NCBI RefSeq assembly: GCF_008831285.2
Contig: NC_045149.1
Span: forward strand, 10,940,417 to 11,004,416
Length of the DNA stretch: 64,000 nt
DNA from: Nymphaea colorata
Lineage: Eukaryota > Streptophyta > Magnoliopsida > Nymphaeales > Nymphaeaceae
Direction: 5' to 3'
Below the pieces are notes generated by a model that ran no database searches, was not told the DNA's origin, and saw only the letters and a list, made by a program, of their open reading frames with translations. The position numbers and the translations under genes were made by a program. Positions 1 to 12,547 of this stretch are shown here, in pieces (position 1 is the first letter of the stretch; every line of letters begins with the position of its first letter).

Positions 1-1245
1 CCATCACGATTGCTGCCCTGGGCCACTATTTTTCCTGTTCTCTTGTCCTTTATAAGGCAACATGAGGAGAAAAATTCAAAACATATGGTGACTCACTAGT
101 TAATTGACCGGCTGAAAGTAAATTTTTCTTTAGTTTTGGAACATATAGAACATGAGAAAGAGGAATGGATGAATTGCCTGTATCAATTTCACTGTTACCA
201 ATATGGGTTATAGAAAGAGACCTGCCATCCCCCAACAATAACATGATCACTCCCATGATAAGTAGAGATTTTAGAAATCTTACCAGGATTTCCAGTTTTG
301 TGAGTTGATGCTTCAGTATCGGCTAACCATTCTGAGTCATTTGTATCATCAATAGTAATGGCGGTGAGTGCTTGTTGTGTATCTCCGGCTTGATAGGCAT
401 GATTAAATCGTTCAAAACACTTGATTGCATAATGATATTTCTTACCACAGATTTGACAAACAACAGGGTTTTTGTTTTTCTTCTCATCACCATTAAAAGA
501 GAGATTGAAATTTTCATGTGGCCGATTTTGATAGTGTCCAAGCCCTCTATAGCCACGTCCACGCCCGCGGCCACGTCCAGATTGTTGGTGTCATGGCCAT
601 GATAGGAGGAGTGGGACCTTTCATTCGAGAGTGAAAACTTTGAAGAAGAGAAACAACCACTTCATAAGGCAATATAGGTGGTCGAAGCATGGATGCAATA
701 AAGGCTTCATATCCTTTTCCAAGTCCTTGAAGCAGCCATTAAACTTGAGCCACTTCATCAATAGATTTTTCAATAGCTGAAAGATCGTCGCATATGTGTT
801 TAAATTTTCCTATATAGGCTTCCACAGAATCATCATTCTTCTTAAGCAAAGTTAGCAAATGCGTGAGATGGAATTCTCTTTCACGTGACTTATGAGAGAA
901 AATATTCATAAGAGCCCTCCAGATATCCTTGGATGTCTCAAGGGCAAAAACTAGACCAAGAGCGCTTTCAGACAACGTGCTGGTTATCCATCGATTAGGC
1001 AATCAGTTTTCCTTCAGGCCGTAAATTGAGGATTGGGCATTTTCTGAGAAGAAGAATCATCAATAAGTTATGGTGGAGCAGTAACTTCACCAATAAAAAA
1101 CCCTTGACGGTCTTGGCTCTCAACTAGTGCCAAAATTTGTGTTTTTCATAAGAGAAAGGTTTTCAGCTCGCAGCTTGAGAGATACAAAAATTGCAACATT
1201 AATAGTATAGGGATAAGGGAAAACAAGAGTGGAAGAAGACGCCAT
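1..1245 (-). pseudogene. Copia retrotransposon gag-protease fragment, runs off left edge
   Basis: Read on the minus strand from an ATG at 1245, the sequence gives the N-terminus of a Copia Gag (MASSSTLVFPYPYTINVA). The central Gag domain follows at about 1000-740, with TSKDIWRALMNIFSHKSRER and a coiled stretch. A CCHC zinc knuckle lies near 460-420 (C-x2-C-x4-H-x4-C, CQICGKKYHYAIKC). After it comes the protease active-site region, where the usual DSGA reads DTEA, and then the pre-integrase strand ending VLYVPKLKKNLLSAGQLT at 250-50. Several frameshifts separate these blocks (for example after the first 35 residues), so this is an inactive copy. Integrase and reverse transcriptase would lie left of the window. 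Family assignment is firm; the lineage within Copia is not assigned. Confidence 0.85.
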
Positions 1246-2000
1246 ATCAATTTATGGTATGAGAACCTGAGTTGATGGAGAAAAAAGAAAAACAATAAAC
1301 AGCGTTGCCTAACAGCAATAACCAGCAACAGGAGAGGCGATCAAAAGATTAATGATTGTAGCTGTCTCCAATCATGAAATATGTCAAGTTTGATACTGTT
1401 GGATGCGTAACATAATGAAGTTTCTTCCCGTGGTGATATCACAGTAAAAAAATCATCAATGAAGAAAACGCCGGTTGCTGAAATAAAGAAGCAGAAAACC
1501 ACTCGCTGCTCTATATGTTCTATTTCACAACCAGCGATGCTTTAAAAACCAAGTGCTACTGCCATGAAGCTTCAAAAAATCTATAAATTTACTGGAAGAA
1601 TCTACACATGTTCAAGAAATGTATGGACTCTTGCTCGACAGCTAGAATGATTGATTTTGACAACGCCAGCATTTGTGGTGAACAGACAGGTAGAAACTCC
1701 TCTCTTCTGCCTCTATTTCTCTCCATTTTCAACAACAAGTGATCTTACAAAAAATCATAGCTCTTTAATGACTGTTCCAAACTTTATGAAAATTCGTAGA
1801 GATGATCTTCAGGTGCAAATGATTCCAAAGAGCCCTTGCTCGACATCTGCCGCCGTCGGAGCTGACAGCCAAAATTTGTGGCCGGGTCCAGGCAGGCGAG
1901 TGCTTTGTTACAGGCGGAACTCCCGATTTTTTGGTGTAAGCTCCAGTTAGCTACAGCCACGGCTTCAACAGTAGAAACGCCTTGGAAAAATATGCAGGTG
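1246..2000 (-). other. Probable 5' leader of the left-edge Copia element
   Basis: This non-coding stretch lies just upstream (minus sense) of the Copia Gag start. It resembles the leader of the 49.5-54.9 kb element in character: short GC-richer patches with CCGCCGTCGGAGCTGACA-like sequence at about 1848-1866 set in AT-rich DNA. I could not find the 5' LTR or a primer-binding site here, so the true end of the element is unknown. Confidence 0.4.
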
Positions 2001-3164
2001 CCTTGGATAATTCTGAACTCCTGCTAGATAACACGGTTGAATAACATAAACTTCCTCGAAATCTATGAATTAATGATGAATATGCCAGTTTCAACCCACT
2101 AGCGACATGTAGTGAGTCTATAACAAGGCTAAAAGAGAAATGAATTATTTCTTACTGACACCTAAATAAAGTTTTTCCTTATATTCAACATTGTCATTTT
2201 AATGTATCTTCTAATTTAAAAATCCATTTTGAAACGACAATATTTTCAGATTTGTTTTTTCGGGGTGGAACGGGACTCCCGTATTTGGTTTTCAAATTCA
2301 GCTGCTTCTAATTGATGATCTTCGATAATATCGCCCACTTAGTTCTGCTCGCTATTCGGTCCTTCATTCAAGATCGAAAACCCGAGTCAGAATTTGGCCG
2401 GTGAAACAAAACATAAAATAAGCAAATTAATGAACGATAATCCATTTTGGCAGTTTTAAATACAAGAAAAAGCCTCAAAGTCAAAATAAGGTAAGCTTTT
2501 GTGAGTTTGATCCCTACAGGTGTTACTCTTCTATGCAAATGGTGAATCCGTTGTACTTTAATTGATGGATGCCCCTTGCAGCTATGGACTCCAAAGCTGA
2601 GAGGAAGGGGGGAGGAGCTTCGGCCTTTTTGAGATACCTCCATATCATAGGAGTTTCTAAGTTAAAAAAAAATGTCTCACATATAATCGCCCACCGATTT
2701 GAGTGTTTGCCGGACATGATTAGAATCTCCAAGGTTACAAAATTATAGGAAAAGAATTACTAATTAAAATCCAATGTCTGAATCATATTTTATAAAGATC
2801 TGAAAATCAAAAGCCTTGGGCTAATTTCCTGACCACAAAGTCCTATTTATACATCCATAAATCACCATTAATCTTTTAACATATTATTTGGACATTTTAA
2901 GAACATTTGTACATCCTATGGGGGTTGGCACAATGGATGAGACAGAGGCTAATGACATCAACTCTCTTGCTGTAAAAAGACATCACCCATATGCAAGTTG
3001 AAGAATAAGAGAGACGACCCCTTGACACCTAAAGCAGCTCTGCACCTTGAGGGGATGGGAGAAGAGAGGACGTATCGGCATCCACTCAGTGTGATTTTCT
3101 TCTGCTCACCCAAAGCATATCTATATAGTTTGAATTTTGAAAAGAACAGTGGAATAGATAGATA

Positions 3165-3219
3165 GTAAACTAGAATATTTAAGCTTCTAATATATATATA
3201 TATATATATTCTAGTTTAC
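3165..3219. repeat. Hairpin around an AT microsatellite
   Basis: A 14-bp arm GTAAACTAGAATAT at 3165-3178 is perfectly complementary to ATATTCTAGTTTAC at 3206-3219. A TA-dinucleotide run lies between the arms. This is a cruciform-prone microsatellite. Confidence 0.8.
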
Positions 3220-3660
3220 CTTGTAAATTGTCAATTGTAATTTTTCCTAAAGAATCAGCGCCAAGAATGAAGTGGATAAGATTTATTTAACTACATGATC
3301 TAGCCTCAGCGAGCCACATTTCCGTAAGAAAAAGTACTTTAATATAATTTATACAGTATTAATGGTGACAGGAGCGGCCACTAATAAGCTTCTTTTACGT
3401 GTTCAAATTGGGCATCAATGTGAATGTTTAGTCTTCGTACTCCCAAGGAGTTTTATGTTTGGGTTCTGATAATTAAGTTTTAAGCTTTCTAAAACTAAAG
3501 CCAGGAAAAAGCAACTTGCATAAATAATTCTTTGCATTGATGGGCAATTGAATAGTATCGTGATCTTTATTTTATTTAAATCGGCATCATTACTTGACTT
3601 GTTAGCAATCCATTGAATAAAGGTTAGTTACTAAATGACGTTATGGCTTGCCTGCGCAAG

Positions 3661-3875
3661 CATCTGATGTAGCTGTACAAAAATATGGACATTTATTCTT
3701 AGAGGGGAAAAAATTCCACGGACTATAAATTGTCAAATGTAATACTCTGTAAGGACATTAGAGTTTACCAGTAATATGGACATTTGATGTAGCTGTACAA
3801 AAATATGGATATTTCTTCCTATCCTCGTTCTTTGTCTTTGCGTAACGGTAGGACATTAGAGTTTAGTCTACCTTT
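3661..3875. repeat. Local tandem duplication
   Basis: The phrase GATGTAGCTGTACAAAAATA occurs at about 3665 and again at about 3785. In each copy it is followed about 70-90 bp later by AGGACATTAGAGTTTA. This is a partial tandem duplication of roughly 100-120 bp. Confidence 0.7.
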
Positions 3876-4499
3876 AGCTTGCGTTAGATAGATACTCATG
3901 TGTACACATCATCGTGTGTACTCATTCTCTCATTTCCTTTAAATGCCACCAGATCAGATTATTTAAAGGCCTGTGCATTTGGTGGTCAAAGATAAAGTTT
4001 TCCATTTCTTTTGTACCGCGGATAGGAAGAGAGAGAGAGACAGAGAGATGATGACGATGATGTTTTCTCAATTTCCTTTTCAGTAAACAAGAAAAACCCA
4101 AGAGACAAACAATCTGTCTTTTCTCAATAATTTAATGCATAAGAAAATTCACCTAGAAGAAGATGTGACGTGTATGAGTATCGTCCTGCCTGAATCGGCC
4201 TATTCAAATGGAATTGGTGTCAAACCGATTTGATTCTCTTGCCGATTCAAGAGCTCCATCTGGCAATACATTTTAGATTTTTGTTCAAATTATTTTCTCT
4301 ACATTTTTCACATTTTTAAAAATAACTTATTTAATATTTTTGGCCTATTCTTCACTGGATCGGGAAGGCTGCCAATTTGGTCATGCCGCCAAAATTACAT
4401 GAAGTTGCAGATAGCATTTGCTAGGAGATTGCATCGAGGAACGACATTCCAAGTCCACCTGATGAAATTAGTACTTGGGTTCTTAAGATTTGATAAAAT

Positions 4500-5690
4500 T
4501 AAAGCAGGATGATGTTACTCTTGAGCTATTTGATAAACCCCAGCATGCTTGCACTTGCTGCGCCTATGACAATTCTCGGCATCAATGGCATGCAGAAAGC
4601 GTCAGTAAACAGCAGCTCTGGCGCTATTTTTGTGCCACTAGGAGTTGAATGCAACTCTAGCTCTTCACATGGCTTCAGATATCAGATGTTAATAGGCCTT
4701 CCTGCTAGACGAATACCCGTTTTCAGCCGAACATCACTTGCTGGCGCTGAGCACCATTTCTCTGGCAATGGTTAGGTTAGCCCCAGTGATTAGAAAAAAA
4801 ACTTTTTATAATAATAGTAATTTGAGATAGACAATTACAACTCTTTCGAACGGCAACAACACAGCATCTCTCCATTTTTTTGCATACAAGAAGCATGACA
4901 TCAATAAATCAAGTAGAAATTTTCTTTCAAATATAAACAACCTCTTGATAAGACGGCACGACCTTCAGTCTGACTTGCGCCCACTCTCCTCGACAAGGAA
5001 ATTAAACTTGGATCCTGCATGTGAACGTTGCCCTTCAGAAACACTGGAACAGTGTAAAATAATTTTTTTTATAAAAACTATAATGTTTTGCATATTTTTC
5101 ACAAATAATAAAAAGTTTACAACCTGCTTAAATTGCAAAAGATAATCCTTGTAGAAATTTTACAGTCATTTAGCATCGCCAATACCTAAGATTATAAGAC
5201 AAGCAGGGGTAACAGTTTCATTACCAACCTTTGCCTGCTAATAAAGATTTTCACTGTTGCTTCAACCATGCCCTTGACAATTTAGGTCCTCTCTCTTCTT
5301 TTCAAAGGTTAACATACATTCACAATTGGGCTACAGTAGATGAACTACTGAAAATTTACATTGTTTTACTAGTCTTATCAATCTCGGCCATTTCAGAATC
5401 TTATTTTCTTTTCCAACGGTTACTTCCTCCCAAAATTTAGAAAAACGTATTACTAGAACTTCTAGAAATTTTCATCTCAATAAGCTGACACATGAAAGTA
5501 CACAGTAAAAAGAAAAGGATGCAGAAATGGGCAATACATATAGCTGTAAAAGAGCAAATGAGAAAAAACTCAAAAGCCACACAATCAAGAAACTTACCGC
5601 TTCACACTCTTGTAGTCCTTTTATGAAGGTCTCTTTTACTACAGATCAGCTGAAGCATTGGTTTTGAACCCAATCTGGCAGAGCAGGTAT
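4500..5690 (-). other. Possible degenerate exons of an unrecognised gene
   Basis: Three minus-strand segments look exon-like. One at about 5700-5595 has an acceptor-like ...TTTACAATGCAG and a donor-like GTAAGTTTC, reading IPALPDWVQNQCFS, a stop, then VVKETFIKGLQECEA. One at about 5050-4930 starts after ...CTGTTCCAG and reads FLKGNVHMQDPSLISLSRRV. One at about 4770-4505 reads PEKWCSAPASDVRLKTGIRL and is open except for one TGA. The in-frame stops suggest a pseudogene. I do not recognise the family, and the linkage of the segments is inference. Confidence 0.25.
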
Positions 5691-6480
5691 TGAACCTGCA
5701 TTGTAAATTAGAAACAGAAAATGGTCAGGAACCATTCACCTCTGGCCAAGCTGCAGCAAAAGTATCTTCGCAAAGGTCCGCTTTGTAGACCTGTGATATT
5801 GATAGACTAAAATTTTGCTAAATGTGCGGCAACTAACGCATGTTGCTCTTAGCATCTTGTTATAGATGTGATTAGCGATAATCTGAAGTAGTGTTCATTA
5901 ACACCTCAAACATCTCGAAGGATAAAAAGAGGAGTGGCAGTAAATCTTGTATATTGGTATCTAAGTTTGCATTTGATCAGTATGTTATGCACGGGAAATC
6001 CAAAGAAGAAGGAAATATGAGATGGATATGGGGATGAAGAAGAAGAAAGAAGGAAAAGAGGTTGAGAAAAACATATATATACGTGTATCTAGAATAATTG
6101 AAATCAGCCGGCCATATACATGACCGGCGTCAACGACCTCACGCATACGCTTATGCATCAGCAAAAACCCTGCCCAAACTAATTCTCTCGATCTCTCTCT
6201 CCCACCCTCCCTCTTCCACGCGAGAGGTTTCCCTTTCCTTCCTTCCCTCCCACGCTAGAACTCTCCGGCGCTGCTTCTCCATCCTTCCCCACCTTCCTTC
6301 CTCCAGTAGCTGAAGACTGTGTCGCCTCGCCGCACGCCATTGAAGCATAGCAGCCCACCATCGCTGCCCTCGCTTGCTGCACGCTATCGCTGCCCACCAT
6401 CATCGTCCACATTAAACAATAGCTGCCCTCCATCGTTGCCCACCAATATCATCGCCATTGAATCTTATAAGGTATGATTT
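5691..6480. other. Intergenic; CT-rich leader-like block at 6180-6310
   Basis: No supported coding region. At 6180-6310 the plus strand is strongly pyrimidine-rich (CTCTCTCTCCCACCCTCCC), resembling a plant 5' leader. It is followed by short repeats of GCTGCCC...CCATCG to 6455 and a donor-like AAGGTATGATTTC near 6470. No downstream coding exon was found. Confidence 0.35.
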
Positions 6481-6746
6481 CATATTATCTCTCTCAATCT
6501 GATACCTACTCTCTCTCTCACCGTCGCAGTTCCTTATTTTCATCACCCCACCCCTTATCTTCCTCACCCCAACACATGATGATAAATAGTTTTTTTTTCA
6601 AACCCTTAATGTGCGTCAGGGCAACGAACGAGGAAAGGGGGCTGCACTGGAGCTTCTCTCTTTGCACACGAAAAAGGGCCAAGCCCCTTTCGGTCTTTTT
6701 TTTTTCTTTATTGCTTTTCATTTCTCTCTCTCTCTCTCTCTCTCTG

Positions 6747-6812
6747 CCCCTTGTGTGCAATAGGACAGTATATAGAGCACCCCTTCTGTGCATTAGGACA
6801 GCGTGTGGAGCA
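6747..6812 (+). repeat. 33-bp tandem dimer, copy A
   Basis: Two adjacent 33-bp units (6747-6779 and 6780-6812) share the frame CCCCTTnTGTGCAnTAGGACAG. They follow a CT microsatellite (6722-6745). The same dimer, in opposite orientation, is at 29918-29983. Read as protein, both loci give a similar peptide containing NRTVY and LLCIRTA, but without other support for coding. Confidence 0.75.
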
Positions 6813-7206
6813 GTCCCTACAAGCTTTATGACACTCAATGGCTGAGGCGTCACGCGCCATTGAAGAGCATCCTTTGCTGGCGTTGGATTTAGAGTGCCAC
6901 TGCGTTTTAATATAATGGCATTGGCTCAACGCCTTTGAACAATTGAAAGGGTTACGGTGTAGCTTGAATGCCACTAAAGGGGCTCTAATCGACGTACGTC
7001 AGATTGCGTAACCATCCGAACCCTCAGGGATTTCACTAAAGAGGCGGTTATCCTCTGCTCTGAATCACCCTAACAACATGCACATTTTCAACAAATTAGT
7101 TGCATCTTTCACAATGTTGGCTGCATCAATGGATTTAAAAAATAAATTGATTTTGGGATAATAGACTAGGAAATTGATTGATTAAAGTTCCATTTTTATT
7201 TCCTTT
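6813..7206. other. Non-coding gap before the 7.2-12.9 kb element
   Basis: A short inverted pair TCAATGGC / GCCATTGA lies at about 6835-6865. Nothing else is recognised. Confidence 0.4.
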
Positions 7207-7598
7207 TGTTGGGTTGTGGCCATGTGTCTGACCTACATCTCATAACGTGACATACATCTCATAACGTATGAGTGGGCCCGCTCATACTACATGGTAATTA
7301 GTTACAACCTTTTTACAATAGTTATCTAAAACTGAAAGGTTGTAGCCCACTTGCTTTGTAGTTGTCTAGGCACACGGGGAATTCAAGGAAGCTTATTTTA
7401 TAAGCCCAGCTATAAGAAGTGATTTTTTTATCGCTACATAGGGTTCCTTGAAGCAAACCTAAAATGCTACACGCACCATGGTTTTTCAGTCTAATCTCTT
7501 TCTCTCTTCCTTTCTCTCCCGTTTTCTAGTTGTGCAGGTTTAAATTGCAGGCTAAGCTGGTTCATAGAGATCATCGGCAAAACATTAAAGTTCCAACA
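7207..7598 (+). repeat. 5' LTR of LARD-like element
   Basis: It begins TGTTGGGTTG and ends TTCCAACA, giving a TGTTGG/CCAACA terminal inverted repeat. It is 392 bp long. A short internal duplication of CATCTCATAACG near 7235-7270 makes it longer than the 3' copy. Confidence 0.8.
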
Positions 7599-7599
7599 G

Positions 7600-7612
7600 T
7601 GGTATCAGAGCC
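7600..7612 (+). other. Primer-binding site (tRNA-iMet)
   Basis: TGGTATCAGAGCC lies one base after the LTR end. This is the standard plant tRNA-iMet PBS for minus-strand DNA priming. Confidence 0.85.
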
Positions 7613-8145
7613 TCATTATACAACCTAAAAAAAAAAATCAAAATGCCCAAACAGTGAGTTAGTTAATATAATGTTTGTGAAACCTGCTATTGTCTTTGTT
7701 TTTGTGTGCTTGATATGCACACCATGTTTGGTGCTATTTTATTGTAGGCTGGCAAGCGTGATACCTAGCATATGCATGTTGTTGAAGACCATTCACCTGT
7801 TCATAGTATGTGTCCGTAAATTAGATAACATGTCAGGTGAGATTTAATATGGTTGCATATTCGGTTGTCTCATGTCTGTACATTTGTGCTTCCATCTAGA
7901 AATATGTCACGCAAGTATTTTGAAAGAGAATAGGTATTGATGATGACGCATTCTAGCATAGATTTTCTGATGCAATGGTTGTTTACCATTTTTTTTGTTT
8001 CTCTGACTATGGTATTACTTGTCACCATGCTATGCTGTCCTTTCCTTTCCTGTGAATTTCACGGTTTTTGAATTCTGTATGTGGAAAAGAAAGGGAAGAA
8101 CAGACAAGAAACAACTAAGGGAGAAACTAAGGGAGAGTGGGAAAG

Positions 8146-8146
<1 letters not shown>

Positions 8147-8202
<56 letters not shown>
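8147..8202. repeat. (TAA)n microsatellite
   Basis: About 18 uninterrupted TAA units lie inside the LARD-like element. Confidence 0.95.
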
Positions 8203-9198
8203 TAGTTGGTAATTTACCATGTGGCTAGAACCTCCTCTCCCTTCTAGGTTGCTGCAGGGATTCCCAACGCTGAAGTTACAGGTATGCTCCGGTTTGTTGT
8301 TCTTTTCCTGAAGCATTTGTATCGTCCAACAGAGAAATTAACATCTTGCTCAGGAGAAAGAAGAACCCCTCAAGACAGAATATGTAACCATGCATTTGCT
8401 GATTCGGCTCTGGCCATCTTCTCGGCCACTAGAAACTGACACCTACGCAGCGGCTACCGTGAGAAAACAAATGAAAAAGAGAGGAAGAAAATAAGAGAAA
8501 TGACCGCTTTACCTATTGCCATGACTTTTGGGGTTTTTTCCGGCACTACTGCAGAATAACGAGAAACGTAAGATGGACGATGAGCAAATCAACATAGTGG
8601 CAGACCACTGCCCAAGAAGAGATCGTCTTCTAGTGACAAAAAAAGGTTCCATACTTGACAGAGGGAAGTCTTGGACGAACGGTTTCTATTTTCTGTTTTC
8701 ACTCAGGAGGAAAATAACCCCTGTGGGCCTGATCTTTGTGTCGGCCTAATCTCATCTCGCTGTGTGGTAAAGAACCTCTGCAGAGGTCAGATTTGATTGA
8801 CACAACTCGACACCCAAAGCGTCCATGCTTGAATCTAGCCCTTTGTCTTCACTGGAGCTAGCCACTGTCCGCCCTTGGCTGTCCGACGTAGTCACCAAAA
8901 AGCGGTGATCTCGCCACTGCTATAGAGAATGGGAGGAAGGAAACCATCAACCTTGAGTTGGATCTGGTTTATGACTTAGCTCAGGAGGAAGACAAACCCT
9001 AAGAGCCTCATCTTCACTTAGCCACTATAGTTTTTGGCTATTCTCTCTTCCAGCAAAGGCGCCAGAAGTCTTTCTTACCAAACTTTTGTCTGCAGCCCAA
9101 GAACATCAACTCTGTGGATGCCGGGAGTGAATGTCCTCCACCATTAACGTCCAACATCGTGGGACCAGCCAGTTGGCCGAAATCGCCACTCTTCTGTG

Positions 9199-10036
9199 CA
9201 GTGGCGGAGCTAGAAAATTTTGGCTAAACTTTCAAACTAAAATATATGTTATTTGAAAAATAAAGCAAATAAAACATATTAATTTGTCCGATTTAAACCA
9301 AGAGAACAATCGGTATTTCATGAAAACAACCTAACAAAATATAACATATTAGACATTAGACCAAAAAAAAAAAAAGAAACGAGGGAGAACTGAGAAGATA
9401 AACCCTACCGGGAGTCCCCCAATGTGGAACAAGACTGTGCATGTGAGAATCGAGATCCGGCCACTGGGCGTTTGCACAAAAATCGGACCAAGAGCATTGA
9501 AACTTGCAAAGGAGGGAAAAATGAAAAAAACCTAACACATTCGAAGAAGAAACGATTCAATCATTCAAGAACACGAAGAAGAATCACCTGGCGCCGCTGC
9601 CTTGCCGGCTGCTGGCTGCTGGCTGCTGCAGGCATGCCGCCCCTGGGCCTTGGCCCTTGCAGCCTTGCCCTTCGCCGTTTCGCGGCTTCAGCACTTCACC
9701 CCTTCGGCCTTTCCCTTTTTGAGTTTCGATGAATTTGAGTGTAATGGGCGGGCTGACTGTTTTAAGTTTCTTGGTGGAGCTAGATCGCTCATCGCAAGGG
9801 TAACTCGGCGTCAATACTGGCGTGACTAGTGAGGCTCCATTTCACATGGTGATTTTGGGCGTGATGGGCAGGCCGGCCGCTACTACTGGACCTGATCCAT
9901 TTCTAGCATGGGTAACCCGGCGTCAACAAGATGATTTGCTTGTTATGTTATGTGAATAAGCAAATCATCACATGGAGCTATCTTGGGCTGGTGTGGGGCA
10001 GGCGCCCATGCCAGCTCCACGCTGGCTCCGCTACTG
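9199..10036. mobile_element. hAT-type MITE / non-autonomous hAT, 838 bp
   Basis: The left end CAGTGGCGGAGCTAG (9199-9213) is the inverted complement of the right end CTGGCTCCGCTACTG (10022-10036), with two mismatches. The element is flanked by 8-bp target duplications CTTCTGTG (9191-9198) and CTTCGGTG (10037-10044), one mismatch. TIRs starting CAGTGGCGGAGC and 8-bp duplications are typical of hAT elements. No transposase is encoded. The interior has a GC-rich block (9590-9720, GCTGCTGGCTGCTGG) and a perfect 12-bp hairpin (9930-9941 with 9958-9969). Confidence 0.8.
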
Positions 10037-12547
10037 CTTCGGTGGAACTTTCAGAAAGGGAGCAGAGTCCCCTGAGAAGAAGACATTGGAAAGAGAGAAA
10101 ATAAAAAGCGATGAAAAAGGAAGTAGAAGGAGAGGTATGTATATCCCAAGTTAGAAATTACTCTGTCATCCATGGTGTTTTATGCATTTTATAAAATAGT
10201 GTTAAACTGTTCCAAATATTCTCAGCGGGTTTATATTTCTATGGAATTACTAAAAGAGGTTCTCCATCCATTTCTTGAAAAAATGCTTGCAGCAAGTTTT
10301 TCAATACTCTTAGACATGGTGAGATCCATATATCATTGTTCTCGGTTTATGATGGATTTAGATCCAGATTAATTTGTTTAGATCATTGGATCCAAATATC
10401 CCAATATATCATCATATTTGCTTTTTGCCTACAGTTGTAAGGTGACATTTTTACACATGATGAAGTCCATATTAACAAAATATTTTGTTATTTGAAGATA
10501 GTTGTACTAAAGCTCTAGTACAAGAAATTTTATTTGCTCTTATAAGAGATGGCTAGCTGGTATGGATTTAGATTTGCGTCATCTTAAAAGTGAGAAAAAG
10601 AAAAAATCTTTGGTGTTGGCTTAAGAGAACTATATTCTTATTTAAGATAAGATATTCGTTCTACTGTTGTGTTTGGATCTATGATGATATGATCTGAATT
10701 TTTAGATTTGAACAGGTGAAATCCACATTACATAAAGTTTAAATCTAGAATTAAATTGACTTGTTTGGATATGTGCGAAAAAATTCATATCCTCTTTACA
10801 TTGAGTAAATATATGTTATCATGTTTGCTTTTGGATCTGATCATATTGTGATATTTGTTGTCATTGTAGATCCAAAATCATTCTAGAGAACTATTGAATA
10901 AATATTTATTTGCTCATTCTTATAAAAATGAATTTGTTTTAACACATGTTCAAGAAATGTAATAAACTAAAATTCATACTGGCAAGAATGTGTTTATTTG
11001 ATGTTTTATAGCATTAAAGTGTTAGAAGGTGATAACTTGATTTTGTCAAAAGAGAGATGAGTTGATATTGATCCAAATATGGTTGTTAAATCATATTGTA
11101 TAATATTTAAATGAGTATAATGTGTTTGAAGTTCATATTAGTTATATAGTGGATATTATTAGTTTGGGTCCATGCTAATATAAACTAGCTATTATGGTAT
11201 TTGTTCATTTGTGGATCCAACTATACTAGTACGATACTAAGTAAGTTCTTATTTAAGAATGAATTTTCTTTACAATATTTGGCTAGAGGTGTAAGATAAC
11301 ACTCATAAATATAATCAAATCCACACAAACTAGATCGATATTAAGATCTTTGGAGATCAAGAATGCATGTCAAATGAATATCTAGAAATGAAAAAATATG
11401 TTTACAAATACATATGTATTTGATACCTAATTAAAAGTAGGGTATATGATGTTTTTATGCATGAGATGGAATTATTCCAATGGTACAAATATGATGATTC
11501 TTTTAATGTTGAAGTTTGATCGATTGGATATATATTAATAAGCAGTCAGACAATGATCCAACTAAGAATTAGTTTGGTAATTAACCGACTGAAGCTTATT
11601 AGTGATCTCAATGATCATCTTGTGAATTTATTTATGAATAACCAATTGAGTCCAACTTCTCTATTCCTTGAAAGAAATGGCAATACTTGAATTGTTGTTC
11701 TATGCATTTGGTAGTGGAATAATGTTTTGACCTTTATGAAATACTTGATAAATCTGACATGGCGATAAGTGATTTATTTGCATGTTATGATTTAAATATT
11801 TGGTCATGAAAATTATTGTATGAATGATAAGTTAAATGAAATTCTGTCTATGAAATGGTATATTGATAAAGACTGTACAAGATGAAAAATACTTGTATGA
11901 TAGTCTCGGATATAATTGTTCATTCTTTTAGATAGTTATAATGAAGATTAGGCATATTGCCAATCAAATAGATGACTATGTGAACAATTGAAAAGTGGGA
12001 GCCTGTTTGAGTACCATTGACATATGATTATGTATTGCATTAATGAGTATTTTGAAATTATTTGGAACTCCTATTGTTGAAGGAGTTGAGTAATTATGTT
12101 TTTTTTGTGAAAAAACAATAAAAGGAAAATATACCATTTGAAGTTACTATTGAGAGAATGTATATTAGTTTGTGTGTTGGACTTGCTACAAGCTTTCTTA
12201 TTTAGCTTGTCATTAAAGATTAAGAAAGTCCAGGTAGGCCTTGTTTAAATGCAGTTAAGTGTTTTTAAATATATGAATGAAACAAAAAATGTATTCATAT
12301 GATCACTAGCATTTTTAACCAAAAAAAAAAAATCTAATGATTTATTTGTAAAACATGTAGTCCATAGGGGACTAAGTATTTTTGTAGTATGTTATAATGA
12401 AAATACCTGTACATGAAAAACCTCGTAATTAATTTCAAATAAATGATTGAGTTACGTTGGAAAGCTAATATAAAGGAAACCACGTAACTGTTGAAAGGAA
12501 GCCCATGATAATGGCAACAAATTTGCGGTCTCATGGCCAAGTGGGAT

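Larger units (their letters stand above)
2001..4499. other. Intergenic, no recognisable gene
   Basis: No ORF here shows a recognisable domain. The stretch is AT-rich and contains an AT-repeat hairpin (3165-3219), a local tandem duplication (3661-3875) and a GA repeat near 4029-4047. Confidence 0.5.

Noticed and set aside
6474-6853. 123- and 111-codon ORFs on opposite strands
   Set aside because: They cover the CT microsatellite and the 33-bp dimer. The similar peptide at 29783-30034 reflects shared DNA repeats, not evidence of a gene.
8059-8316. Minus-strand ORF with a poly-isoleucine run
   Set aside because: The run is the (TAA)n microsatellite inside the LARD element.
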